NCBI GenBank assembly: GCA_003864495.1
Contig: PEDN01001375.1
Span: 62,001 to 126,000, forward strand
Direction: 5' to 3'
From: Nemopilema nomurai
Lineage: Eukaryota > Cnidaria > Scyphozoa > Rhizostomeae > Rhizostomatidae
Length of the DNA stretch: 64,000 nt
The first letter of the stretch is position 1; each line of letters opens with the position of its first letter. The notes beneath the pieces are model-generated. The model was not told where the DNA came from. It did no database searches and saw only the letters and a list, made by a program, of their open reading frames with translations. Both the position numbers and the translations under genes were made by a program. This document shows, piece by piece, positions 24,761-35,500 of this stretch.

Positions 24761-26591
24761 AGCCTTGGCTGGAATGCACACATTAAAAGTTAGTTGCACC
24801 AAACTGGGGGTAATGTCAGGAATATAAGCAGAAGAGACAATGGAAATCATGGCCCTATTTTGAGCAATAGAGGGTAACAGTTGGAGATTGTGACAGGGGT
24901 TACAGTGAAGGGGAGTGCTCTTTATACATATCAATGTTTATTTGCATTTGGAGGCCATACAAAGGGGGCAATTCATTTCCCTAGATAAATTTCCAAAGTA
25001 AGGTTTTCCATAATGACTTTTTTCACAAGAAAGCCACACAAATTTGTCAAGTATGCATGATTGTCCAAAAAATCTACCAAACACCTGATTTGTTGATCAC
25101 ATACACACATGCTATTTCATTTTATGCCAGATGTTGACACACTTTTGCAATATTTTTTTGTAATATTTCTTTGTGATCCCCCCATAATTTGGTGGGACTC
25201 TAAAGCCCTCAGATCAAAACCGTTTTCCAATTTCCTTTTCTAATTTTGCTTCTGTTGGGAAGATAAGGTGTTAGGAAAACAGCAGTAATACTTAGAAAAT
25301 TTATCCTGAACATTTTTTAAAGAGCTGCTTTGGCATGCACTCACATTTTCTGTTGGAATGCCTCTGAAAAGAACCAATCATGTCCCACGACTACTGGTAA
25401 CTAAAATCAGGGACGACTACACACCATTATTCCATGCTGTAATCGTCATTGGATAATTGTCTTTATAATTAGTTAAGAATATTTGTGAACCACTACACCT
25501 CAAATTCTTCAGCTGATGAATAATAGTGGCAAAACGCCAACAAATCTTTATCAACTTAAAAACTTGAGTATGGTAGTGAGGCCTCTCTGTGAATATGTAA
25601 TAGATAACTGTAGAGATTCTGCTGATCTGAAGGTAGAATTACATTAATTTTTTTAAAATTAGTATATCAATGTAAAGTGGGTGTGAAAGTTTTACATATA
25701 ATTATAAAATCATCTATTTTTCCGCGTGTGTGCATCTTTTTCTTGAAGCCAAACTGACTTATTGATTAACACAACCATAACGCGATGTGGTTAACACCTC
25801 TCATTTTACATCGACATATGCGTTGCAATGAAGAACACAATTTGTTTGAATGGATAGCGATTTAGTCATCTAATTCAGGCATCATTATCTTTGATACGCA
25901 CCACCTCCCTTTAAATATATTACACTTGTTGTGATAAATTAAGAAATTCATTTGAATGATACTATTACATAAAGCTCTACAAAATATTATCTACTGTACA
26001 TAATTGAATGAAGCATTGCTTCACAAATAGTATCACCACATGGTAAAGCGGCAGGTCTTCTAACTATTGCAAGGGGATCTAAGGCATAGCGAAAAGCTTT
26101 CTTATCTTGTTCTTCTCCGTCGTCGTCGTCTTCTTCTTCTATGGCCCCAGGTAATCTGCTGTTGCTTTGCAGTAGAAACTAGCAACGCATCAGAGAAAGA
26201 CAATCGATAACTGACCTTGGAGTTTACTTCCCTGTTAGTCTTCATCGTAATCATAAATTGCATTTGGGGGGGGGGGGGCGATATTTTGAGAGGTATTAAG
26301 CTAAGAAATCAAATTCGATACCTGCTGCGTAAAGGCTATAGCCAGGATTCTGCTGTCGACGACCCAATGCTATGAACTGCCCTGTATGGTCAAGCTGTTA
26401 AATCGTTTGACACGAGGAGCATCTGTGGTTGCCTCTCTTCGTATTTAATATTGTCCATCATGCCCATCCTAGTTCACCGTGGGATAGGGAGAGATGTTTT
26501 ATGAATACATGCATTCATAAGTCTAAATGGTGATTCTGTGAAACGTTCACATCGCACGCCATAACAAATCGTACGTGTGGAGAGAGACCCC
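24761..26591. other. Intergenic region between convergent CFAP90-like and Notum-like genes
   Basis: The two genes point toward each other, so this holds both 3' UTRs. It is AT-rich, with a short G homopolymer (about 26266-26278) and no recognisable gene. A weak tRNA A-box-like stretch near 26040-26075 lacks a B box. Confidence 0.5.
26444..26449 (-). terminator. Candidate polyadenylation signal ATTAAA for the Notum-like gene
   Basis: TTTAAT on the plus strand reads ATTAAA on the minus strand, about 145 bases past the stop codon of the Notum-like gene. It is a position-based guess only. Confidence 0.35.
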
Positions 26592-29264
26592 TCAAGGGCA
26601 TGATGGGTTCGTGGGGTACACCCCGTCTATAATAATATGATTGGTTTGCCTGCCATAGTACCAGTCTCCAAACGCTTGTTGTATGGATTTCTGCCTTATT
26701 GTCACCCCGGTCCATGTTTCATCAAACAACGACATTGAATGCTCAATGCAAGACACTAAGAACATCCCCGAGCTCTGCGCTGTTTTCACGACCCCCGTGG
26801 CTTTCAGCATTGCATTTCTATACTTCATAACATTAATCATTTGATTCTCTGTACACTCAGGGGGGTCTGATCTCAGGATGTTTATGTATTCCTTGATAAT
26901 GTTCGCAGATCTTTTGTTCTTGTTTTGCACTATATCATTTCTGTGAAGACCGGGGAAATTCCTTTGGATGACGTCTTGCAAGGTGAGTGGGCGCTTTGGG
27001 CTGACGATGAGTGAATTGGGCAACTTCCCTGCCTTCTTAAACATACTTGCAATTATCTCATTACTCGCTTTATGGCTTTGCTTTTCTTCCTCGCGAAGTT
27101 TCTTTTCCTTCAGCACCTCTGCTTGTTTGGCCTTCAACATGTTATTCAGCTTCGCGTTGATGTCCTTTGCTTTCTGCTTCTCCTCTTCTTTCTTAACATT
27201 CTTCAAAGGGTTTATTGGGGCTACCACTTTTGCGTCTGTGCTTTTAGTGGCATTTTGGGCTGCCCCATGAATCTTTCCCGCATTACTCTTAATGATATTT
27301 GCCGGCTTTCCATCCAGTGCTTTTCCATTTGACACCCCTGACATGGTGGCATTCTGGATTTGGACTGTAGTGGAGTTCTGTGCCTTTTTAGGCATGAGTT
27401 TTTTCAGCTTCCTAAACACTTCGTTGAGAAGGCCCATCGTCTCTGTGTCCATGTTTCCATGCTTCACGTTTTCCGCAACGTTTTGTAACGTACTCACACT
27501 ACTGCTGAGGGGATTAAGACTTAGTGCCTCTTGCCTCTCGTTCCCCTCTGGCCCGTTTATCAACCTTGAGCTGTCGTTTGGATCCTTGTTTTCCAATTCC
27601 GCTCCATCCACAATCTCATCTGTTGGCCCACTTTCCTGACTCGAAGCCTCTTGCTCAATGTTCAAATGCAATTTTGGCGCCAGCTGTGACTCCAGTCCAG
27701 CCTGAGGGTTTATCATCCTTCCGTTATAGTAATTATCAGCGATGTCATTGGCACTAAACGTATTCAACGAATCAACAATATCCGAATCACTGATTTGCGG
27801 CTCGAAATTCCGCTTCTCTTGGCTCATGGCCGGGTCTTCAATCTCCTCCGGTATGCTGTCCTTCTTTGCATTGTCAGCATGCCCGCCCTGGGTTGCTTCA
27901 TCGGTGACCTGCTCCTTCGCAGTTTCCATCCTCTTTCGAAAGTATGGAATGATCTCGAATCCCGAGATATCTCGAATCTGCCTGTGGTTGGTTCCATTGT
28001 CGGTGGCATTGTTGCGCTGGACCTCACTCTTCTTCTGAATATTCTGCTGGAGTATTGTTGGAAATTTGCAGTCGATTCCAACAAAGTATAGCATCGCCCA
28101 TACATCATAGGCCGCGTTCAGTATGTAAACGGGGTGCTTGATAAACCTAAAGGTATGCTGCGGCAGAAAGCAGTGCCAGCCCTTCTGCATCCCAAAGGCT
28201 TGGATACAGTCTTTGTTGAGCCCGCCCGACGCGTTCTGCATTTCGTAAATCTTCTTGAACATAGCACCCACGTTCTTTCCGCCCATCATTTGCGTCTCAA
28301 TGAAGTAACCGGCATCGGACAAGACATGCATCGGTACATTCGGAAGCCTTTCCGCCAGACGATCCACCGCAAACATGGCGGTCATGCTTCCGGCGGAGCT
28401 TCCCGTCAGTATGACGCCCTCTGCGTTCTGGATTCCGCGTTTCATGAGGTCATCGAAAACAGCATCCAACACGCGCTTACCACGGAAGAATATGTTCTCT
28501 CCACCCACGATAACTGGGTCCTTTCGGTCACCAGTAAATGAGGCACCGTCACAGTAAACGATCCAGATGAGGTTCCAATCATAGAAGTCCGGATTGATCT
28601 GTTCATTGGGTGAATTTATACCCTGAATGACCGGCGGAGATGCTGGCAAATGTTTAGTGGAGCCCAGAGACCCACGGCTCCTCTCTAGACAAGCTTTCTC
28701 ATCAAAACACCATGCACCGCCATTGAAATGCAGAATCCAACGGTTGGCGCCTAGGCCCTTCCCAGGCCTCATGTAATAGGCCGGTGGTGTTCCGTCCAAG
28801 CATACCGCGCCATCGTTAATCGCTTCATAGACTCGAAACAAATGCATTTGAGTATTATCGAAGCCTGGAATAGATGAGCGCGGCGCTTCTCCGTCCTGCC
28901 AGACGCCGTCTTTTCTCAACGCACCGGTTTTATTAAATATCTGTGCCATTGCTGAAGTTGAGCTATACAGTCTGGTGGGTTCGTGCAGTTGTGAATTTTC
29001 GAAAGAGTTTTGACTGCGTTCTACGTAGGCCCAAGCCAATATGGACACCGTGGCCAGAAATGATATGACAACTAACATCGAAAAGATTACCAGCATTATT
29101 TGTAGTTTATTTTTCGGCACATTCTGTCGATCATCTTCTTCCTTCCACCTTTCTTTGTAAAACTCTAGAAGATCGTCATTGTCGATGCTCGTACCTTTAT
29201 CTTCCATGCGAACCATCGCTCTCAGATTGTTTATACGCCTAATTGAAGATCGGTTCTTCTCCAA
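26592..29264 (-). CDS. Notum/pectin acetylesterase family hydrolase, type II membrane form with large insert
   Basis: A single uninterrupted frame of 890 residues. A short cytoplasmic tail precedes one membrane segment (about 55-80), with no cleavable signal, so a type II anchor with the catalytic part outside or luminal is likely. The PAE/Notum fold is shown by HFNGGAWC (179-186), the nucleophile elbow TGSSAGS with Ser290, NAAYDVW with Asp387, CIEHS with His842, and the closing DWYYGR...DGVYPTNPSCP. These are the Ser-Asp-His triad and the oxyanion-type Gly-Gly of the family, which removes acetyl esters in plants and palmitoleate from Wnt in animal Notum. Residues about 412-800 form a polar, Asn/Lys/Glu-rich insert with a possible coiled coil (690-735), between Asp and His. 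Animal Notum is near 500 residues. Substrate is unknown; Wnt deacylation is only a possibility. Lack of introns contrasts with all neighbours. Confidence 0.88.
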   Translation of the reverse strand: MEKNRSSIRRINNLRAMVRMEDKGTSIDNDDLLEFYKERWKEEDDRQNVPKNKLQIMLVIFSMLVVISFLATVSILAWAYVERSQNSFENSQLHEPTRLYSSTSAMAQIFNKTGALRKDGVWQDGEAPRSSIPGFDNTQMHLFRVYEAINDGAVCLDGTPPAYYMRPGKGLGANRWILHFNGGAWCFDEKACLERSRGSLGSTKHLPASPPVIQGINSPNEQINPDFYDWNLIWIVYCDGASFTGDRKDPVIVGGENIFFRGKRVLDAVFDDLMKRGIQNAEGVILTGSSAGSMTAMFAVDRLAERLPNVPMHVLSDAGYFIETQMMGGKNVGAMFKKIYEMQNASGGLNKDCIQAFGMQKGWHCFLPQHTFRFIKHPVYILNAAYDVWAMLYFVGIDCKFPTILQQNIQKKSEVQRNNATDNGTNHRQIRDISGFEIIPYFRKRMETAKEQVTDEATQGGHADNAKKDSIPEEIEDPAMSQEKRNFEPQISDSDIVDSLNTFSANDIADNYYNGRMINPQAGLESQLAPKLHLNIEQEASSQESGPTDEIVDGAELENKDPNDSSRLINGPEGNERQEALSLNPLSSSVSTLQNVAENVKHGNMDTETMGLLNEVFRKLKKLMPKKAQNSTTVQIQNATMSGVSNGKALDGKPANIIKSNAGKIHGAAQNATKSTDAKVVAPINPLKNVKKEEEKQKAKDINAKLNNMLKAKQAEVLKEKKLREEEKQSHKASNEIIASMFKKAGKLPNSLIVSPKRPLTLQDVIQRNFPGLHRNDIVQNKNKRSANIIKEYINILRSDPPECTENQMINVMKYRNAMLKATGVVKTAQSSGMFLVSCIEHSMSLFDETWTGVTIRQKSIQQAFGDWYYGRQTNHIIIDGVYPTNPSCP

Positions 29265-29741
29265 ATGGGATTTATCTTCGCATCACCATTATTCTGCTGA
29301 TAATTTCTTCAAACCATAGGTTGCCGTCAACTGTTTTTTTATCAAAGTTGATACAAGGCAGGGTATTTCCATGCGACAAGCCTGACACCAAGATCGACTT
29401 TGGTTCGCTCCCCTTTCCTTATGTATGTGTGTATTACAGCCTTCAACACGACGGAAAACCTTCTATCTTCTAAGTCGACAGCAGAACATTGCATTTAGGC
29501 TGCAGCGAGATTTGTCTAGGCCTGTCAATCAGACTCTTCGTTTGCTGATTCCTGTTTGTTTAAGATCGACTTGAGACCGCAGAGTTCTTGCGCATGCTCT
29601 ATCTTCCGTTCTCTCACCCGATTCATAAACACGTCCCCTACATTTATTATGTTCCTAAAATCAAAACAACGCGGTAAAGGATTCAGCACGGTGTTTTTCT
29701 TTCCCTGTCAACTTTGGCGACAAAGCCAACTTTGAGGACAG

Positions 29742-29753
29742 GCCGCCATCTTG
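29742..29753 (-). promoter_or_regulatory. YY1-type element upstream of the Notum-like gene
   Basis: GCCGCCATCTTG on the plus strand reads CAAGATGGCGGC on the minus strand, the strand of the Notum-like gene, about 480 bases upstream of its ATG. It matches the vertebrate YY1 consensus. Function here is inferred from consensus and location only. Confidence 0.45.
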
Positions 29754-32302
29754 GTAAAAGTGCAGTCGATAACCAGGTGAAGCGCAGGAGGTCAAACACT
29801 GAATTGATTGTAAACAATATCATGGTGTTTCCATTGATGCCTACGCATTCTTGATTAGAGGCACAGCATTTAAAGAAGAACCAGTCTTCCGTGCATCCTA
29901 TTAACCACGAACGTCTACAGTCAAGATCGAATTTTTAGACAAATGCAGCGTCGAAACTGCCGTTCTATATTAAAAGCAATTTAGACTAGAAGTTGGGCCG
30001 CATTAACTAATTTTGTTTTACACTTCAGGCCTTTTTAGGCAAATTTTAAAATTTAGCATAAACCTCACAAGTTATTTCGAATATCGGGGTATATGTGGAT
30101 GACAACACTCGACTTGTTTAATGAATAAAAACAACCCCAAAATGTTTCCGCGGCACCAGCATCTTTGTCAGATGCATCTCCAGTGATAACCCCTAATTAA
30201 GTATCTCCTGCGGCCTTTAGAGAAGCCCAAGGCTGTAAACCAGCCAAGTTAACAATGGACTCGTGCGTTTGACGCCCTGGCATTGAACATGATAACATAT
30301 GCGACAATGATGACAATGGGCGGGATCAGTGTTACCCTTCCTCCTTGACACCCAAAGTGCAGCCCAGTTGATTCGACCAACTCAAAGATAGCTTTAGATC
30401 TGTGGTATAGCAGAGGTTATTTCGTTAAGAGCAAATGGACAATTTCCCATCCTGGAAGATTTTTTAACCATTTTATAATGTGCAGGTTGTAGCTCTTTGT
30501 CATTTGGGAGGAGTGGGGACGGATACCTTGCCCCCTTATTACCTTAGGTTGCTCCCTTCTGTCATTAGGTAACTCCCTTATTACCTTAGGCTGCCTCATT
30601 AATAGGCATAGGAGACTGTTGGGGTATAAAGTCTGCCTATTTTATGCAACTGCTCCCATTCTCGATTGCACTATTCCAACCTAAAAGACAGAAAATTGCT
30701 CTAGCTTCTACGTCAAAACAGATGAGACTACTTCTAAGAATATTTTCAAATTTCCATTATGACATAAATTACATATTTGGTTCAATGAATGTAAGCTTTG
30801 TTAGAAATATCTCTATTTCACATGATGCTATCATAATCGCCAACATAATGCAGAATTTATTCTTGAACGAGAACTTTCCCATAAGTTTCTGCTGATCAAG
30901 TTACAATGTCTTGTTACATTACAAATATGAATGAATCACAAGCACTTTCATGTATTGTTTATCCCCATCTGAGCTTGACCAATGCGAATGTGTTCGTTTC
31001 ATTTCAAAACACAAATTACTGGTTAAAGAAAAGCTTAATCGAGACACCTGCGTGACTTGTACTTGCTCACGGCTCATCCATGCTGACGTTTTCATCCCTG
31101 AAGTGGCTCTTATCGACACCCGTTCCTCTAATTCAAAATTTATACAGGCAACTGATAAAGTTTTCTAAGCTTTGAATATGAAACTTCGCAGCAACAACAA
31201 CCCTTGTGAATATCCAGAAGTCATGATTTGTACATCTATTTTTCGTGAGATAGAAAGTGATAGACAATGGCCTTCAAATCAAGAATTTATCCTTTGAACC
31301 TTGAAGACGCAAGCAGTACCAAAATTTAAATCCCATGCACAAAATGATCCTTTCAAATCCGAGCTGCATTTGGGCTGCAATTGGGCTACATTAGGCATTC
31401 TACTTATTTCCTTGTCCAAGACGACCATTAAGACTCTTTTAGAAAGTAAGTAATAGCCAATGTCGAGCACTCTATCTTTTAAACACTCTTGTCAATTCTA
31501 GTGGTCGCAAATGACAACTCGAGTATACTATATTCGGCTTAGAATGTAGGCTCCTCAGATAAAATCAATTAAAGGCATTCAGGGGTAGAAATCGATAGGT
31601 TAATCATTAAACTTAAATCTATCCCCTGCTAAGACAAAAAGAAATGCACTATAGATTTCAAAATAGAAATGCACTATAGTTGTATCAAGTCATACTGATT
31701 AAAGATTCTGCTTCTTGCATCATTCAGTTGTTTCTGAGTTATTTTGGCCTCAAGTATCGATATTTTCTACTTATTTCTAACATTCGAGTTCTTGTTCCAT
31801 ACAACAACAGCAAGATCATGTTGCTGGTAAGCAATGCTCCTCCGCCTCAAAAGTAGTTTCCGCATACGTGCTGAGTCATCTGAGTGCAAGTAGTAAATTT
31901 GACTCCTGCATCTTTTTCCTTATTCATTATAAATCACATTTGTAAGTGATCGAGTAGCTATTGAAGGTTTTCTGAATTGCGTGAGAAAATTTTTAGTGGT
32001 ATATCTTCTATTGTTTGTAAGTATTGTAGGCGAGAAGTGATTACGAAATAATTCCATGTTAAATCCAATCACATTTCAAGGTTTTCGAATATTTTTGAGT
32101 GCTGTTGGTCTGTTCTACGTAAAATGATAATTGCAATAGAGTTAGGTAGTTCGATCGAAATCTTTTCATCCGGTCTTTTCATTGCAACAACTTGATACCC
32201 TGAAGTTTCTCTCTAGTACTGTGTAAAAGAGTTCGAGAATCGTCATTTTGCCAATCCTCTTGCTGATTTATACTTTCTCGTGGCTGAAATGACACCTTAA
32301 AA

Positions 32303-32419
32303 TCGTACATTATGACCTCATGTGATCCTTCTCCAAATGTCTTATCACTGTCCCTTTACTGGGGCACGGGGATAATGTACGACATGCCCCAATAAAGAGG
32401 AAGCGATAAGACATTTTGG
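32303..32419. repeat. Nested inverted repeat upstream of eIF3c
   Basis: Arms 32333-32366 and 32385-32419 are imperfect inverted copies: AATGTCTTATC pairs with GATAAGACATT, and ACTGGGGCA with TGCCCCAAT. The 18-base loop contains ATAATGTACGA (32372-32382), itself the reverse complement of TCGTACATTAT at 32303-32313. It may be a small inverted-repeat transposon remnant or a cruciform-forming element. Confidence 0.75.
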
Positions 32420-32443
32420 GTTCGTATCGAAGCTCGTCATTTA

Positions 32444-32455
32444 TGCGCATGCGCA
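32444..32455. promoter_or_regulatory. NRF1-type palindrome in the eIF3c promoter
   Basis: TGCGCATGCGCA is a perfect 12-base palindrome and a perfect match to the NRF1 consensus YGCGCAYGCGCR. It lies 122 bases upstream of the eIF3c ATG. NRF1 sites are typical of housekeeping promoters. Confidence 0.7.
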
Positions 32456-32488
32456 CTATCGGAACTTAGTAAAACGTGGTTGGCTCAT

Positions 32489-32500
32489 CTTTCCTTTCCT
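32489..32500 (+). promoter_or_regulatory. Possible 5' TOP-like pyrimidine tract of eIF3c
   Basis: CTTTCCTTTCCT lies 66-77 bases upstream of the eIF3c ATG, a position compatible with the transcription start. If transcription begins at the first C, the mRNA would have a terminal oligopyrimidine tract, the mTOR-responsive cap-proximal signal of many translation genes. The start site is not known. Confidence 0.35.
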
Positions 32501-32565
32501 GAAGCGATATGGAGTGATAGGCCATCTTTAAAACTGCGCTGTTCATCCGCCTTTAAAACACCAAG

Positions 32566-35500
32566 ATGTCGAAGTTTTTTATGGCTGGAAGCTCTTCCAG
32601 CGAATCAGAAGACAGTGATGTGGAAGATGTAGCGCCAGCACCACAGTCAAGGGTTACGAGACCTGTACCACAGTCAAGGTAAAAAGTTTTCCGACCCAGC
32701 GCGCTCCTTCGTAGGCCTAAAAGGAAACGGGCTTGCCATATTGCACAAATATATTTCAAATGCACCAATATATTAAACTGCAAATTTAGATACGAACAAA
32801 TCTTTGAGAATTTTTCTGGTAAGAGAAAAGGTTCTTTATTGTTGCAAGCAATAACTGAAGGTGAAATTAAGGCAATAACGACTAAATCCGAACTTCGTAG
32901 AAAACTGGAGGACCCTTCGATTCTAAACCATCATGGTTTGGTGTGGGTTAAAATTATGAAGAGCTCTGCTTGCTTCTAATGGTGAAATATTGTTCTTGGT
33001 TACTTATACTTGGTTCTTTTTCGTAGATTTATGCCTATGAGCGATGACGAGGATGATGTCAAACGAACTGTTCGCAGTTTGAAAGATAAGAGGTAGTAAT
33101 TGATATCCAGATGTGTATATTATATTTACAGAATTGTTAACATATATTTACAGTGTGACAAAAGTTACAAGAATTGATTGTTGCTAGTGACAGAACTATA
33201 AAATGAATCCAATCATTTGTTTCTTTTTATTCAAAGTATGGCTAAATGGGGGTGCTCTCTCCTCGATTAGGTTACCTATTGAGAGAGTTCCTCCTTAAAA
33301 AATTCCCCTCGATACACTTTCTTTTCTATTTAATTTCTTTTTTGTATATGTAGCTTTAATTGAAGGTGTGTGTAGTGGAATTTTCAAATATCAAACTGAA
33401 CTGACCAGTTTAAAAATTGGTGCCTGGAAGTAAAAAAAATGTAATTTTATGGTTTTCTTAAAGCTTTCATTTGCTAAAAGGCGAGCGATTTGCTTTCAGA
33501 TATGACGAAATCCACACTGCACTGAAACAAATGAGAAACAGTATGAAAATTAAGGATATTGCAAAAGTTACTACAGGTACTACAGTTACAAAAGTTAGTT
33601 GCCTTTGAAGTATTTGATTTGTTGCTGTTGCTGCTGATTTCCTTTTCATGACACTTAACATTCAATGTTTCACTTAAATTTCTAGAATGGGAAAACATGT
33701 GCAAAGCATATGTAAAAGCCAAAACAGTTGTAGAAAAAGAGGGAATTCCTGGCTTTTACATTAAAGCTCTGGCAGATTTGGAAGATTTTATTCAAGTTGT
33801 AAGTCATTTGGGAATGCTGATGAAATTAATGAAATCATAATGCTTCATATTTTTTTCTATATCAATCTTAAATGTAAATTATAGGACTAAGTTAAGCCTA
33901 GTTTACAAAGTAAATGTAAGCATTGTTCATATGATAAGATTTACATTAGTTTAATGAATGAAGGTATATACATTTATATATACATAAACTACAAATTACA
34001 AGGCAAGGTACACATTTAAGGTAAAAAAGTTAATGAGATAGTTAACAATAAAACCATATTTACTAAAAGATTTGTTCTTGAATTTTTAATTAAAATAAGA
34101 TTTACATCTAGTCTTAAATTGGGAATGAGCTGACACATTCCTTAAATCCTTAGGTAGGGGATTCCAAATTTTTGTCTCTTAAAATTTAAATGATTTGTCG
34201 AGGTTGATGTACCAGTCTGTTGTAGAAGGTTTATATTTTACATAAAGCATAGCTGTTTGCTTAGATTTATATATGGCACACAGTGAACTATATGCTGATA
34301 TAGTTTATTTATTATCAAGTGTTAATAAAGCCTTGTTTATCAATTTTGTTCTTTGTTCCAAATTTGTAATCCAGTGAAATGGCTTGGGACATTGAATGAT
34401 TTTACAGAATGTAAGATAGAACAAAAGTTTAAATATATGCAGGCAAATGGAAGAATATGAGCATATAAACATAAATCATATGAGTTTGATACTAAAAACA
34501 TACCTTTACATTTTAGCAATGGGAAGACAAAGAGGGTCGCCAGAAGCTTACAAAAGTAAATGCAAAAGTAAGTTTGTTTGATTTGTCAAAGATATAGTAT
34601 ATATTTTGAGTTTACATACTTTTTTTTAAATGATATATGGATGCTTTTGACATTGATGCTGTTGAGACTTTGATAAAAGTATTTACTTGATAAAAGAATA
34701 ACAATATTTCATAAACAAGTATAGTTTTCTGCCAATTAGGCTAAACTCTGTAAAGCAAAGAACTAAAACAGTTAGGAACAAATTTGGTGTAGCAGTTGCA
34801 ATATATCTCTCAACTTGTTTTAATTCAAAACTACTTCTGTCTGATATCCGATTGTACTGATTTCTCAGAGTTTGAGCAGTTTAAGACAGAAAACAAAGAA
34901 GTACAACAGGGACTTTGAAGAAAAAATCAAGGATTTTAAAGAGGTAATTTATTTCCACTTTTAACTGCTATTTTGCACTATTATATTTACTCTTCTTGAA
35001 AAGTTTTAACTAATTTGTTTCTAGTGAAATTTAAAAGTTGCTGTTGATTCTTTGGAATCATATTGTTTTATATGATGATACACATATGTATATATGTCTT
35101 CAAACTTTTGCTTAAAGAATCCAGAAAAGTATGAAGAGGAACAAGCAGAAGGCAATGAAAAATCAGGTCTGTTCCTTGAGAGAATTTTTTGTGAAAAATG
35201 TTGATTACCTTTAAAACAATTTTTCACATGTTAATGTTTTTCATTAGCTGCTCTAATTATGTGAGCTATGACAGCATTTTTTTCTTTTTATGGTGCTATT
35301 TAGAATTTTGAGATATTTTCTATCCAAACATTGGCATTGGACAGTTATATATACAATTCTGGGTTGGGTCAAAAGCTTGATCGTTAATTTCTATTTGTTT
35401 ACTTGACACTATACAGAGACACAGAGGTGACAGAAGCACTTTTACTTTGAAATACCAAGCATTATTAACAGTGCAATGTTTGGCATTCTTAAAGTTGATT

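Larger units (their letters stand above)
29265..32565. other. Divergent intergenic region between Notum-like and eIF3c genes
   Basis: The two genes are transcribed away from each other, so both promoters lie here, 3.3 kb apart. Features noticed: an NRF1-like TGCGCATGCTC near 29586-29596 and a YY1 word at 29742 on the Notum side; direct repeats of CCCTTATTACCTTAGG (30533 and 30575) and of GAAATGCACTATAG (31641 and 31666); and a nested inverted repeat plus promoter motifs close to eIF3c. No convincing ORF. Confidence 0.6.

Noticed and set aside
26040..26095. tRNA-like stretch TGGTAAAGCGG with a following TCTTCTAAC
   Set aside because: A-box resemblance only; no B box (GGTTCGANTCC) and no acceptor stem.
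26968..28557. Several plus-strand open frames of 60 to 135 codons opposite the Notum-like gene
   Set aside because: They are antisense shadows of a long coding frame; compositions (Phe/Ser/Leu-rich) mirror the Lys/Glu/Asn-rich sense protein and no domain is seen.
26592..29264. Horizontal transfer of the intronless Notum/PAE gene
   Set aside because: The family is native to animals and plants, the protein has a eukaryote-style type II anchor and insert, and base use does not look foreign by eye. Intron loss or retroposition is simpler.
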